From assembly GCF_029167105.1 (NCBI RefSeq), contig NZ_JARFML010000048.1:1-45183 (forward strand): a stretch of 45,183 bases of DNA, given 5' to 3'. This stretch comes from Bradyrhizobium yuanmingense (GTDB lineage Bacteria; Pseudomonadota; Alphaproteobacteria; Rhizobiales; Xanthobacteraceae). Of the stretch, positions 23,862 through 31,163 are shown one piece after another. Numbering within the stretch: position 1 is the stretch's first letter; every line of letters begins with the position of its first letter. The position numbers and the translations under genes are program-made. The notes beneath the pieces were generated by a model. The model saw only the letters and a program-made list of their open reading frames with translations, did not search any database and was not told the origin of the DNA.

Positions 23862-26800
23862 TCACCCGCCCGCCCAGACGTCCAGCACATAGCGGTTGTT
23901 CGCGCCCATTTCCTCGATCCAGCGCGCGCCTGCCGCGGCATCGCTGCCGCTCTTCTCGCGGTGGATCGCGACGAGCGCGGCCTTCACGTCCGGCTCCATC
24001 TTCGCGCCATCGCCGCACACATAGACGATCGCGCCCCGCTCGATCAGCGGCCAGACCTTGTCCTTCTGCGCCGCGAGCACGTGCTGCACATAGGTCTTCG
24101 GCCCGTCCGCGCGCGAGAATGCCGTGAACAGCTCGGTGATGCCGCTCGCCGCCAGCGCCTTCAGCTCCTCCGCGTAGAGAAAATCCTGGTCGGGATGGCG
24201 GCAGCCGAAGAACAGCATCGCCGGGCCGAGCGTGGCCCCCTTCGCCTTGCGCGCGGCGCGCTCCTGGAGAAAGCCGCGGAACGGCGCAAGTCCAGTGCCC
24301 GGACCGATCATGATGATCGGCACGGATGGATCATCCGGCAGGCGAAAGCCCGCCTTGGTCTCGCGCACGGTGGCATAGATCGTATCGCCCGCCCGCCGGT
24401 TGGCGAGATAGTTCGAGCAGATGCCCTTGTAGGTGCCGCGGCCGGAGGCAGCCGGACCTTCGACGACGCCGACCGTGACGCTGCAACGCGCCGGGTCGAC
24501 CGACGGCGAGGACGAGATCGAGTAATAGCGCGGCGCCAGCAGCGAGAGCATCTCGAGATAGACGTGGAACGGTAGTTCGCAAGCCGGATATTCGAGCAGC
24601 AGGTCGAACACCGATTTGCGCTTGGCGAGGATCTCACTGCGATAGCGCTCGAGCGGTTCCGCCTCCTCGCCGACGAAGGCCAGCAGCTTCGGCTTGGTGA
24701 CGGGGCAGCGGGTGTGCTCGGCCATGATCTGGATCTGCTTGCGGGTCGCGACCTGCTGCAGCTCGACGAACTCGCTGAGCAGACGACCGACCGACACGGC
24801 CGCGCCGACCGGCAATTGCGCGCGCCGGCCTTCGGCCACCTGGAGCCTGATCTGATCGGCCGGCAAAAAGCCGAAGCGGCGGGCAATCGAATCAACCAGC
24901 GTAGGATCGTTGCGCGGAACGACGCTGAGGTGATCGCCGACGCGGTAGCTGAGGTTGGCCGGCAGCTGCACCTCGATGTGGCGCGTCGAGCGCTCGGAAG
25001 AATTCGCGCCGGACTTGTTCTGGAGCTCGTCATTGACCAGCACCTTCATCGCCACTGCACCGCCCTGAGCGACGATGGTGTTGACGGCGGTCACCGCGAC
25101 CGGCTCGATCGCATAGAGCGGATCGTCCTCGGCGGTGCGGGTGAAATTCCAGTCGATGCCGAACTCCTTGGTCGCGACTTGCGCGGCGGCGGGGAACCAT
25201 TTCTGGAACTGGCCGTCGAGATCGCTGCGCGCATCGCCCTCGCCGCGCGGATAGACCGCGCGCGCACCATGCTTGGACAATTGCTCGTCGATGAAGCGCG
25301 GCACCGATTGATAGGTCGCGGCCCAGTCGCTGTTGCCGCAGCCGAACACGGCGTAGCGCACACCGGCGAAGGCATCCTTCGGCAGATCCTCACCGAGCCA
25401 TTTGACGAACTGCGTCGCATTGTCCGGCGGCGCGCCGTTATAGGAGGCGCAGATGATCAGCACCCCGCCCTCCTGCGGCAGCTTGCCGACATAGTCGTCG
25501 AGCGGGCCGAGATGCACGGCAAAACCGTTGATCTCGGCAAGATCGGCCATGCGCGTTGCGAGCTCCTCGGCGGTACCGAGATTGGAGCCGTAGAGCACCA
25601 GCATTGGCGTGTTGTGACCGGGCCGCGTGGTGGGCTGACGCTGCGCCTTTGGCGCCGAGGACGCAGCCGCAACGGGCCCGCCATAGGCGCCGCGCTCGCG
25701 ATCGGCGCGCGGCCGCACCTTGATCTTGAAGCCCTCCGGCTTGATGGTCAGCGTCTCCTTCAGATGCATCTGGTAGCGCTGGTAGTCGATCAGCTTGAAG
25801 CGCTGCAGGATCATGCCGAGCGCGAGCGCTGCCTCGTGCATGGCGAAGCCGCGGCCGATGCAGGCGCGCTGGCCGTTGCCGAACGGCTTCCAGGCATTGA
25901 TCGGCCGCTTCGCTTCCGCCTCGCGGCTGAAATTCTCGGGGTCGAACGCATCGGGGTTCGGCCCCCACACGGTGGGATCGCGATGCAGCGCCGTCACCAG
26001 GATGGTGACGAACGTTCCTTTCCTGAGCTTGTACCTGCCGCCGCCGATGGTCTCGTCGTTCAGCGGCGAGATGCCATAGGCCGGCGCCGGCGGCCACAGC
26101 CGCAGCGCCTCTTTCAGGATCTGCGTGATGTAGGTGAGCTGCGTCACCTGCTGATAGGTCGGCTTGGCGTTGACGTCGGGGCCGAAGACGCGGTCGACCT
26201 CGTCATAGGCCTTCTTGAGAATCTCCGGGTGCTTGAGCAGCGCATAGAGCGTGTAGGACAACAGGCCGCTGGTGGTCTCGTGCCCTGCGATCAGGAAGGT
26301 GTTGATCTGGTAGCGGATATTGACGTCGTCGAGCTGCTCGCCGGTGGAACGGTCGATGCCGGTCATCATCGCGGCGAGCATGTCCTTCTTGTCGTCAATG
26401 CCTTCCGCGCTCTTGCGCCGCTCGGCGATGATCTCGTCGACCATCTTGTTCATGAAGGCGACGTCTTGGGCCAGCGTCTTCCGCCGCTTCTGCATCCAGA
26501 GCTGCTCGAACGGCAGGCCGCGCGTCATCATGATGGTTTCGAGCGAGCGCACCAGCGACTCGACGAAAGGATGGTAGTCGCGCCGGTAGAACGAGTTGAA
26601 GCGGTAGTCGAAGCCGCACAGGCCGATCGTATCCAGCGTCAGCGCGGTCATGTCGTGAACGACGTCAATCTCGTCGTCGGCGTTGAGCCGCTCCCATTTC
26701 TGGACAAGCTGCTCGGCGATATCGACCATGCTCGGGTGATAGGACTGCATGGCGCGGTTGCCGAAGGGCTGCAGCAGAATGTTGTGCGCCTTGCTCCAGT

Positions 26801-27098
26801 TCGGCTCGCGGGTGTCGGCGGTGAACAGGCCGTCACCGCCGACCGCACGCACGCGCCGCAGCGCGCCGCGCACCGTCTTGTCGAACCGCTTCTCGTCCGA
26901 GAGCTCGTCGACGAGATCGTGGCCGGAGACGACGACGATCGGCGAGCCCATCATGTCGAGCCAGAAGATCGGACCGAGCTCCTTGGCAAGCCGCGTCAGG
27001 TGCTGCACGGGAGCGGCCGCGTCCAGCGACAGCATGTTGCCGACTACCGGCTTGGTCGCCGGCTGCGGGATCGGGTCCAGACGGTTCTTGGATGACAT
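23862..27098 (-). CDS. P450 BM3-type bifunctional cytochrome P450/NADPH-P450 reductase (CYP102-like)
   Basis: A 1078-residue self-sufficient fatty-acid monooxygenase. P450 domain, residues 1-465: AGHETTS at 271-277, ExxR Glu330-Arg333, heme loop FGNGQRACIGRG with Cys413. A linker is followed by an FMN flavodoxin domain from about 498 (LVLYGSNLGTAEELATRMAD), then an FAD/NADPH domain (RYYSISSSPSV, IIMIGPGTGLAPFRGFLQE) ending in DVWAGG. Compared from memory with P450 BM3, Phe87 is kept (Phe92), but the carboxylate-anchoring Arg47 and Tyr51 correspond to Ser52 and Val56. It is soluble, with no membrane anchor. ATG 27098 is used; the longer form reads through a palindromic repeat. It lies downstream of an epoxide hydrolase and a wax ester synthase, suggesting oxidised fatty acyl products. 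Confidence 0.96.
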   Translation of the reverse strand: MSSKNRLDPIPQPATKPVVGNMLSLDAAAPVQHLTRLAKELGPIFWLDMMGSPIVVVSGHDLVDELSDEKRFDKTVRGALRRVRAVGGDGLFTADTREPNWSKAHNILLQPFGNRAMQSYHPSMVDIAEQLVQKWERLNADDEIDVVHDMTALTLDTIGLCGFDYRFNSFYRRDYHPFVESLVRSLETIMMTRGLPFEQLWMQKRRKTLAQDVAFMNKMVDEIIAERRKSAEGIDDKKDMLAAMMTGIDRSTGEQLDDVNIRYQINTFLIAGHETTSGLLSYTLYALLKHPEILKKAYDEVDRVFGPDVNAKPTYQQVTQLTYITQILKEALRLWPPAPAYGISPLNDETIGGGRYKLRKGTFVTILVTALHRDPTVWGPNPDAFDPENFSREAEAKRPINAWKPFGNGQRACIGRGFAMHEAALALGMILQRFKLIDYQRYQMHLKETLTIKPEGFKIKVRPRADRERGAYGGPVAAASSAPKAQRQPTTRPGHNTPMLVLYGSNLGTAEELATRMADLAEINGFAVHLGPLDDYVGKLPQEGGVLIICASYNGAPPDNATQFVKWLGEDLPKDAFAGVRYAVFGCGNSDWAATYQSVPRFIDEQLSKHGARAVYPRGEGDARSDLDGQFQKWFPAAAQVATKEFGIDWNFTRTAEDDPLYAIEPVAVTAVNTIVAQGGAVAMKVLVNDELQNKSGANSSERSTRHIEVQLPANLSYRVGDHLSVVPRNDPTLVDSIARRFGFLPADQIRLQVAEGRRAQLPVGAAVSVGRLLSEFVELQQVATRKQIQIMAEHTRCPVTKPKLLAFVGEEAEPLERYRSEILAKRKSVFDLLLEYPACELPFHVYLEMLSLLAPRYYSISSSPSVDPARCSVTVGVVEGPAASGRGTYKGICSNYLANRRAGDTIYATVRETKAGFRLPDDPSVPIIMIGPGTGLAPFRGFLQERAARKAKGATLGPAMLFFGCRHPDQDFLYAEELKALAASGITELFTAFSRADGPKTYVQHVLAAQKDKVWPLIERGAIVYVCGDGAKMEPDVKAALVAIHREKSGSDAAAGARWIEEMGANNRYVLDVWAGG

Positions 27099-27119
27099 TT
27101 GACTACGTTCCCCCTTGCC

Positions 27120-27157
27120 GTCATTCCGGGTTCGCCCTTCGGGCGCCCCGCAATGAC
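27120..27157. repeat. short palindromic repeat inside the P450 operon
   Basis: GTCATTCCGGG at the left and CCGCAATGAC at the right are imperfect inverses, enclosing CGCCC-TTC-GGGCG. It is a shortened relative of the element at 18604-18683. It occupies most of the 84-base gap between the epoxide hydrolase stop and the P450 start, so it would form a hairpin in a shared message. Confidence 0.8.
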
Positions 27158-27182
27158 GTCTCATACACTAACGACTGCGTCG

Positions 27183-28178
27183 TCAGCCGAACCGCCTTCT
27201 CCGCCATTCGATCAGCTTGGCGCTGACCTCTTCCGGCTTCTCCTGCTGCGTCCAATGGCCGCTGTCCTTCACCAGATACTTCTCGAGGTCATCGATCAGC
27301 TTCTCCATGCCGTCGGCCGCCGAGGGCGGCAGCACCGCATCGTTCTCGGCCATGATCATCAACGAGGGCACGTGGATGTGGTGGTCCAGCCCCTTCGCGC
27401 GCTCCCAGTTGCGGGTGAAGTTGCGGTACCAGTTGATGCCGCCGGTGAAGCCGGTCTTCGTGAACGTGTCGACGAACACCTTCTTCTCGTCAGCCGACAG
27501 GATCGGCGTGCGCGGATCATGTCTGGCGTCGTAATTCGCGATCATCTGCGGGAACGCCAGGTTGATGCGGGGCGAAGCACCAATGCCAGCAATCGGCTGT
27601 TCCTGAGGCGCACCCGGAGGGCGCGCGGCCGGCTTGCGCATGAAGGCGTCAAAGGTCTGCTCGACACGGCTGCTGAATATCTTGTCCGGTCCGCGCGCGG
27701 GGTCCTGGAACTGGACGATGTACATCTGGTCGCCAAAACGCTGGCGGAACAGCGCGATCGGGTCGATCGGCGCGCGGTCCCAATGCGGCGTGTTGACGCC
27801 GACGACGCCGGCGACGCGCGAAGGATGCCGCAACGGCATCTGCCAGACGACGAAGCCGCCCCAGTCGTGACCGACGAAGATCGCCTTGTCGATCCCGAGA
27901 TGATCGAGCAGACCGACGAGATCGCCGGTCAAGTGCTCCATGTCATAGGCTTCGACCGGCTCGGGCCGGTCGGTCGCGCCGTAGCCGCGCTGGTCGGGCG
28001 CGATCACCCGGATGCCGGCTGCGCTCAGGGCCTTGATCTGGTGGCGCCAGGAGAAGGCGAGTTCGGGCCAGCCGTGGCACAGCACGACCGGCGGCTTGTC
28101 ATCGGCCGGGCCCGCCTCGTAGAAGCCCATGCGGATTCCGTTCGTCGTCGCGAACTTGAGCGGCGGCATTTCCATCAT
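27183..28178 (-). CDS. epoxide hydrolase (alpha/beta fold)
   Basis: A 331-residue soluble epoxide hydrolase-like enzyme. HGWPE (oxyanion HGxP, 35-39) and the nucleophile elbow GHDWGG with Asp105 are diagnostic of aspartate-nucleophile epoxide hydrolases rather than serine esterases. The C-terminal catalytic histidine is in KDSGHWTQQEKP, and an AEND acid loop precedes it. An epoxide hydrolase next to a BM3-type P450 suggests ring opening of epoxy fatty acids that such P450s can form from unsaturated chains; this is inference. It starts ten bases after the wax ester synthase stop. Three closely spaced in-frame ATGs leave the exact start uncertain. Confidence 0.92.
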   Translation of the reverse strand: MMEMPPLKFATTNGIRMGFYEAGPADDKPPVVLCHGWPELAFSWRHQIKALSAAGIRVIAPDQRGYGATDRPEPVEAYDMEHLTGDLVGLLDHLGIDKAIFVGHDWGGFVVWQMPLRHPSRVAGVVGVNTPHWDRAPIDPIALFRQRFGDQMYIVQFQDPARGPDKIFSSRVEQTFDAFMRKPAARPPGAPQEQPIAGIGASPRINLAFPQMIANYDARHDPRTPILSADEKKVFVDTFTKTGFTGGINWYRNFTRNWERAKGLDHHIHVPSLMIMAENDAVLPPSAADGMEKLIDDLEKYLVKDSGHWTQQEKPEEVSAKLIEWRRRRFG

Positions 28179-28188
28179 TGCTAATTCC

Positions 28189-29739
28189 TTACTCCGCAGC
28201 GCCCTTGATATCGGTGGCAGGCGGCGTGTAGGCCGCCTCCAGCGCGGCGAACTCCTCGGGCAGCATGTCGCACATCACCTGCACATGCGGGATGATGTTG
28301 GCACCGACGATAAAGCCGAAATCGAGCTGGTCGCGATAGCTCTGCACGGTGATGTTGAGTGCCTGCCCGTGGGTCGAGATAGACACCGGGAAGATGTGCA
28401 AGAGCTCGGCACCGGCGGCATAGAGCGTCTGCCGCGGCCCGGGCACGTTGGACACGGTGATGTTGGCCGCGGGCGGCAGCACGTCGGAGAGGTTCGAGCG
28501 GCTATAGAGCAGCGCCAAAATCTGCACCATGATCGGCGCGCCCAGCATCGAGATGTTGGAGACCTGCGGCATCAAGGCCCGCAAAGGATGCGACATCTCC
28601 TTGGACTTGGTCGATTGCGCGATGATCGCTTCCAGCCGCGCCTTGGGATCCTCGATGTTGGTGGCGATCGAGCAGATCATGCCGAACACCTGGTTGTTGG
28701 CCTCGGTGTTGCCCTCCTCCCGAAGCGAGATCGGCACCGCTGCGGTCAGGGATTTCGCCGGCAGCGTGCCATATCGCAGGAGATAGCGGCGGACGACGCC
28801 GGAGGCGAGCGCCAGCACCACGTCGTTGAGCTTGCCGCCGGCCTGCTTGGCCAGCGCCTTGGCCCGCGACAGCGGGATCGATACGCCGGCAAAGCTCCGC
28901 TCCGAGGAGATCGTCTTGTTGAGCATGGTCGGCGGCGACACCATGCTGGCAAGGCTCTCGCGCGACTTCGGATCGGCGATCTTGCCGAGCACGTCGGAGA
29001 CGCTCTTGAGCACGGTCGGGATGTTGCCGGCGAAGCGCACCGCGCTCTCGATCTGGTACATAGCGTTGTCGAACAGGATCGAGCCGATATCGCTCTTGCC
29101 GGTGCGCGGCAGCTGCAGGTTCTTCGCCGCTTGCGAAGCCTCCAGCGGCTGGCTGAACAGTTGCTGATAGGAATCGAGCAGGTTGGCGGCGATGTCGCGC
29201 GGCTCCTGCCCTGGCTTGCTGCCCGCCGTCGGCGGATCGACCTTCCGCGGGATCGGCGAGATGTCGTAGATCATGTTGGTCAGCGCCGCCCCGGCGCCGC
29301 CATCGATCGCGGCATGGTGCATTTTGGAATAGAGCCCGACCTCGTTGTCCTTCATGCCCTCGAACACGTAGAATTCCCAGAGCGGGCGCGCGCGGTTGAG
29401 CAGCTTGGCATGCATCCAGCCGACGATGCGCTCGAGCGTGGCGCGGTCGCGCGGCTGCGGCAGGCTGGCGCGGAAGATGTGGCGGTCGATGTCGAACTGG
29501 TCGTCCTCGACCCAGGAGGGATGATCGATGTCGAGCGGCGCCTTCTCCAGCCGCGCCTTGAGAATCGGCGCGATATGCAGGCGCGAGACGATCATCGCCT
29601 TGAAGTCTTCGAAGAAATCGCCCTTGTAGTCGTCAGGCAGGCGGAAGATCGCCATGCTGCCGACATGCATCGGCATCTCCGGTGTTTCCAGATAGAGAAA
29701 CGACGCGTCAAGCGACGACAGCTTCTTACCGTCAGCCAT
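28189..29739 (-). CDS. wax ester synthase/diacylglycerol acyltransferase (WS/DGAT)
   Basis: A 516-residue acyltransferase that esterifies fatty acyl-CoA to long-chain alcohols or diacylglycerol. The catalytic HHxxxDG motif is KMHHAAIDGG, with His141, His142 and Asp146. The family start LSSLDASFLYLETPEMPMHVG and the late VSNVPGPRQTLYAAGAELL stretch are both present. Length is slightly above the usual 450-480. It lies between an alpha/beta hydrolase (45 bases upstream) and an epoxide hydrolase (ten bases downstream), all on the minus strand. The product could be wax esters, triacylglycerol or esters of hydroxylated acids; no fatty acyl-CoA reductase is in the window. Confidence 0.95.
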   Translation of the reverse strand: MADGKKLSSLDASFLYLETPEMPMHVGSMAIFRLPDDYKGDFFEDFKAMIVSRLHIAPILKARLEKAPLDIDHPSWVEDDQFDIDRHIFRASLPQPRDRATLERIVGWMHAKLLNRARPLWEFYVFEGMKDNEVGLYSKMHHAAIDGGAGAALTNMIYDISPIPRKVDPPTAGSKPGQEPRDIAANLLDSYQQLFSQPLEASQAAKNLQLPRTGKSDIGSILFDNAMYQIESAVRFAGNIPTVLKSVSDVLGKIADPKSRESLASMVSPPTMLNKTISSERSFAGVSIPLSRAKALAKQAGGKLNDVVLALASGVVRRYLLRYGTLPAKSLTAAVPISLREEGNTEANNQVFGMICSIATNIEDPKARLEAIIAQSTKSKEMSHPLRALMPQVSNISMLGAPIMVQILALLYSRSNLSDVLPPAANITVSNVPGPRQTLYAAGAELLHIFPVSISTHGQALNITVQSYRDQLDFGFIVGANIIPHVQVMCDMLPEEFAALEAAYTPPATDIKGAAE

Positions 29740-29784
29740 GGTTCCCTCCCGAGTATTCGACGGGCGCCTTGGCGGCGCTTCTCG

Positions 29785-30585
29785 TCAGGCCGATACTGCC
29801 CGGTCCGGCCGGGCATATGCAATGGCAAACGGCCCCGCCCGGTCAAATGGCCGGAAGACTCCCTCCGGTTGCGCCAGGCGATCCGCCACGGCCCACAGCA
29901 CCGCCGGGTTCACGCCGAGCCCAATATGGCTCGCCAGGTGCACCTCGATATTCTCGGCACGCTCGGAGGGGCGCAGCAGACAGGTCCGCCAGTTCACGAC
30001 GCCGTCGGCGCGCGAATAGATCGACGTTGCCGGCACCGGCAGATCGCCCGCAATCGCCTCGCGCGCTTCCGCAAAGTCCTCCACCTTCTCGCCGGATAGC
30101 GTCTCATAGAGCCGCGTCGCGTGGGTCGCCCGCACATCGTTGGCGAAAGGGCTGCCGAGCGTGACGACGTAGCGGACCTTGTCCGGCGCCCAAAGCGCGA
30201 GATCGCGCGCATAGACGCCGCCGAGACTCCAACCGACCAGGCTGACCTTGCGTCCCGTGGCGGCATGGATCTCGGCCAAGCGGCTGCGCAGCGAATCCCG
30301 CATTCGCCCGAGCCCGCCGAGATTGCGGCCCATCCGCCAGGCATGCGCCGCATAACCGAGCTCGCTGAGATAGCGCCGTATCGGCACCATCGAGAGGTCG
30401 CTGGCGAGAAAGCCCGGCAGCGCCAGCACCGGATGGCCGTCGCCCCGCGGCGCCCGCATCAGGAGCGGCGACAGCAAGAGGCTCGCATTCAACTCGAACA
30501 GCCCACGGGCTTCGGCGAGCAGCAGGCCGAGACCCGGCGGACGAAGCCGGCCTTCTTGCAGCGCCCCGTCCGGCTCGGGCGACAC
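29785..30585 (-). CDS. alpha/beta hydrolase, lipase-like (paralogue of 16327-17097)
   Basis: A 266-residue hydrolase with elbow VGWSLGG (Ser120), APRGDGHPVLALPG near 45-58 and a candidate histidine in LASHIGLG. Many stretches match the other hydrolase at 16327-17097, so the two are paralogues. It starts with GTG at 30585; the G is shared with the TAG stop of the preceding short gene (TAGTG), implying coupled translation. Lying directly before the WS/DGAT gene, it could act as a lipase or ester hydrolase on its products, or supply acyl or alcohol substrates. Inferred from context. Confidence 0.86.
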   Translation of the reverse strand: MSPEPDGALQEGRLRPPGLGLLLAEARGLFELNASLLLSPLLMRAPRGDGHPVLALPGFLASDLSMVPIRRYLSELGYAAHAWRMGRNLGGLGRMRDSLRSRLAEIHAATGRKVSLVGWSLGGVYARDLALWAPDKVRYVVTLGSPFANDVRATHATRLYETLSGEKVEDFAEAREAIAGDLPVPATSIYSRADGVVNWRTCLLRPSERAENIEVHLASHIGLGVNPAVLWAVADRLAQPEGVFRPFDRAGPFAIAYARPDRAVSA

Positions 30586-30842
30586 TATTTTTTCTTGTCG
30601 CCGCTGCGCGGGCCGCCGAGACCGGCCATCGCGACGAACATGTCCTGAAACCGCTCGGCGATCTTGGGATCGAAGGTGAACCAGCTCTGGATCAGCGATT
30701 CCGGCGAGACCTTCTCAATGTTGCTGAGAACCTGCTGCTGCAGCTTGTCCATCACCGCCGTCTGCATCGGCCCCACGTCAGGCAGACCGAAGAACTGGCG
30801 AGCTTCGAGGGGGGTGCAGTCGATTTCGATGTTAACCTTCAT
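30585..30842 (-). CDS. small DUF6489-like protein
   Basis: An 85-residue protein starting MKVNIEIDCTPLEARQFFGL. The middle is helical (PMQTAVMDKLQQQVLSNIEK) and the C-terminus basic (SGDKKK). I recall this pattern as the DUF6489 family, whose function is unknown; the label is from memory. ATG 30842 has GGAGG upstream. It is the first gene of the minus-strand cluster that continues through the hydrolase, WS/DGAT, epoxide hydrolase and P450, and its stop overlaps the next start by one base. An adaptor or granule-associated role in lipid metabolism is a guess from position. Confidence 0.75.
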   Translation of the reverse strand: MKVNIEIDCTPLEARQFFGLPDVGPMQTAVMDKLQQQVLSNIEKVSPESLIQSWFTFDPKIAERFQDMFVAMAGLGGPRSGDKKK

Positions 30843-30915
30843 GTCCCCTCCGGATGAGATTCGAGCGGCCTGTCGGAGTATCACCGCGAGAAGGTCTGCA
30901 AGGCAAGCGACCTGA

Positions 30916-30941
30916 GGGGAAGCCGCTGGACCAGCTTCCCC
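30916..30941. promoter_or_regulatory. dyad in the divergent region, candidate operator
   Basis: GGGGAAGC (30916-30923) and GCTTCCCC (30934-30941) are exact inverses. Nested inside is GCTGGACCAGC (30925-30935), itself a palindrome. The region 30843-31163 separates the DUF6489/WS-DGAT/P450 cluster from the peptide importer, so a regulator could act here on either side. I see no gene in this 321-base stretch. Confidence 0.4.
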
Positions 30942-31000
30942 AATCGACGGGTATGGTCAATCAAATTGTCGGCCCGCGCCCCGCGCAGAAGCTCGCCGGC

Positions 31001-31022
31001 CTGCCCGGGGATTGCCGGGCAG
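31001..31022. other. GC-rich inverted repeat
   Basis: CTGCCCGG (31001-31008) and CCGGGCAG (31015-31022) enclose GGATTG. There is no U-tract, so it is not an obvious terminator. It lies about 40 bases upstream of the sigma-54-like promoter, a place where an activator might bind. Confidence 0.35.
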
Positions 31023-31060
31023 CATTGCTGCACAGCGGCGCAACTTGGCGCGTTCCTTGC

Positions 31061-31076
31061 TGGAATGACGCTTGCA
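31061..31076 (+). promoter_or_regulatory. candidate sigma-54 (RpoN) promoter of the first peptide importer
   Basis: The 16-base stretch beginning TGG and ending TTGCA has GG and GC exactly ten bases apart and agrees with the -24/-12 consensus at all but two defined positions. It is 88 bases upstream of the binding-protein start. Sigma-54 control would fit nitrogen-regulated uptake of peptides or amides. Confidence 0.42.
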
Positions 31077-31163
31077 CGGGTCGAGAACTCTGGGCAACAT
31101 GGATCAGTCAGCCCCGCCGAACAATCAAAAATCACCGGCGCGGCAGTGTGGAGAGGGTCAAGA

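Noticed and set aside
24714..27095. Open frame of 793 codons on the plus strand opposite the BM3-type P450
   Set aside because: It is antisense to a gene with full P450 and reductase motifs. Its translation is arginine/histidine/leucine-rich with no recognisable domain, as expected of a GC-rich antisense frame.
28129..30099. Open frame of 656 codons on the plus strand opposite WS/DGAT
   Set aside because: It is antisense to HHxxxDG-containing WS/DGAT and a hydrolase, and its composition is typical of a shadow frame.
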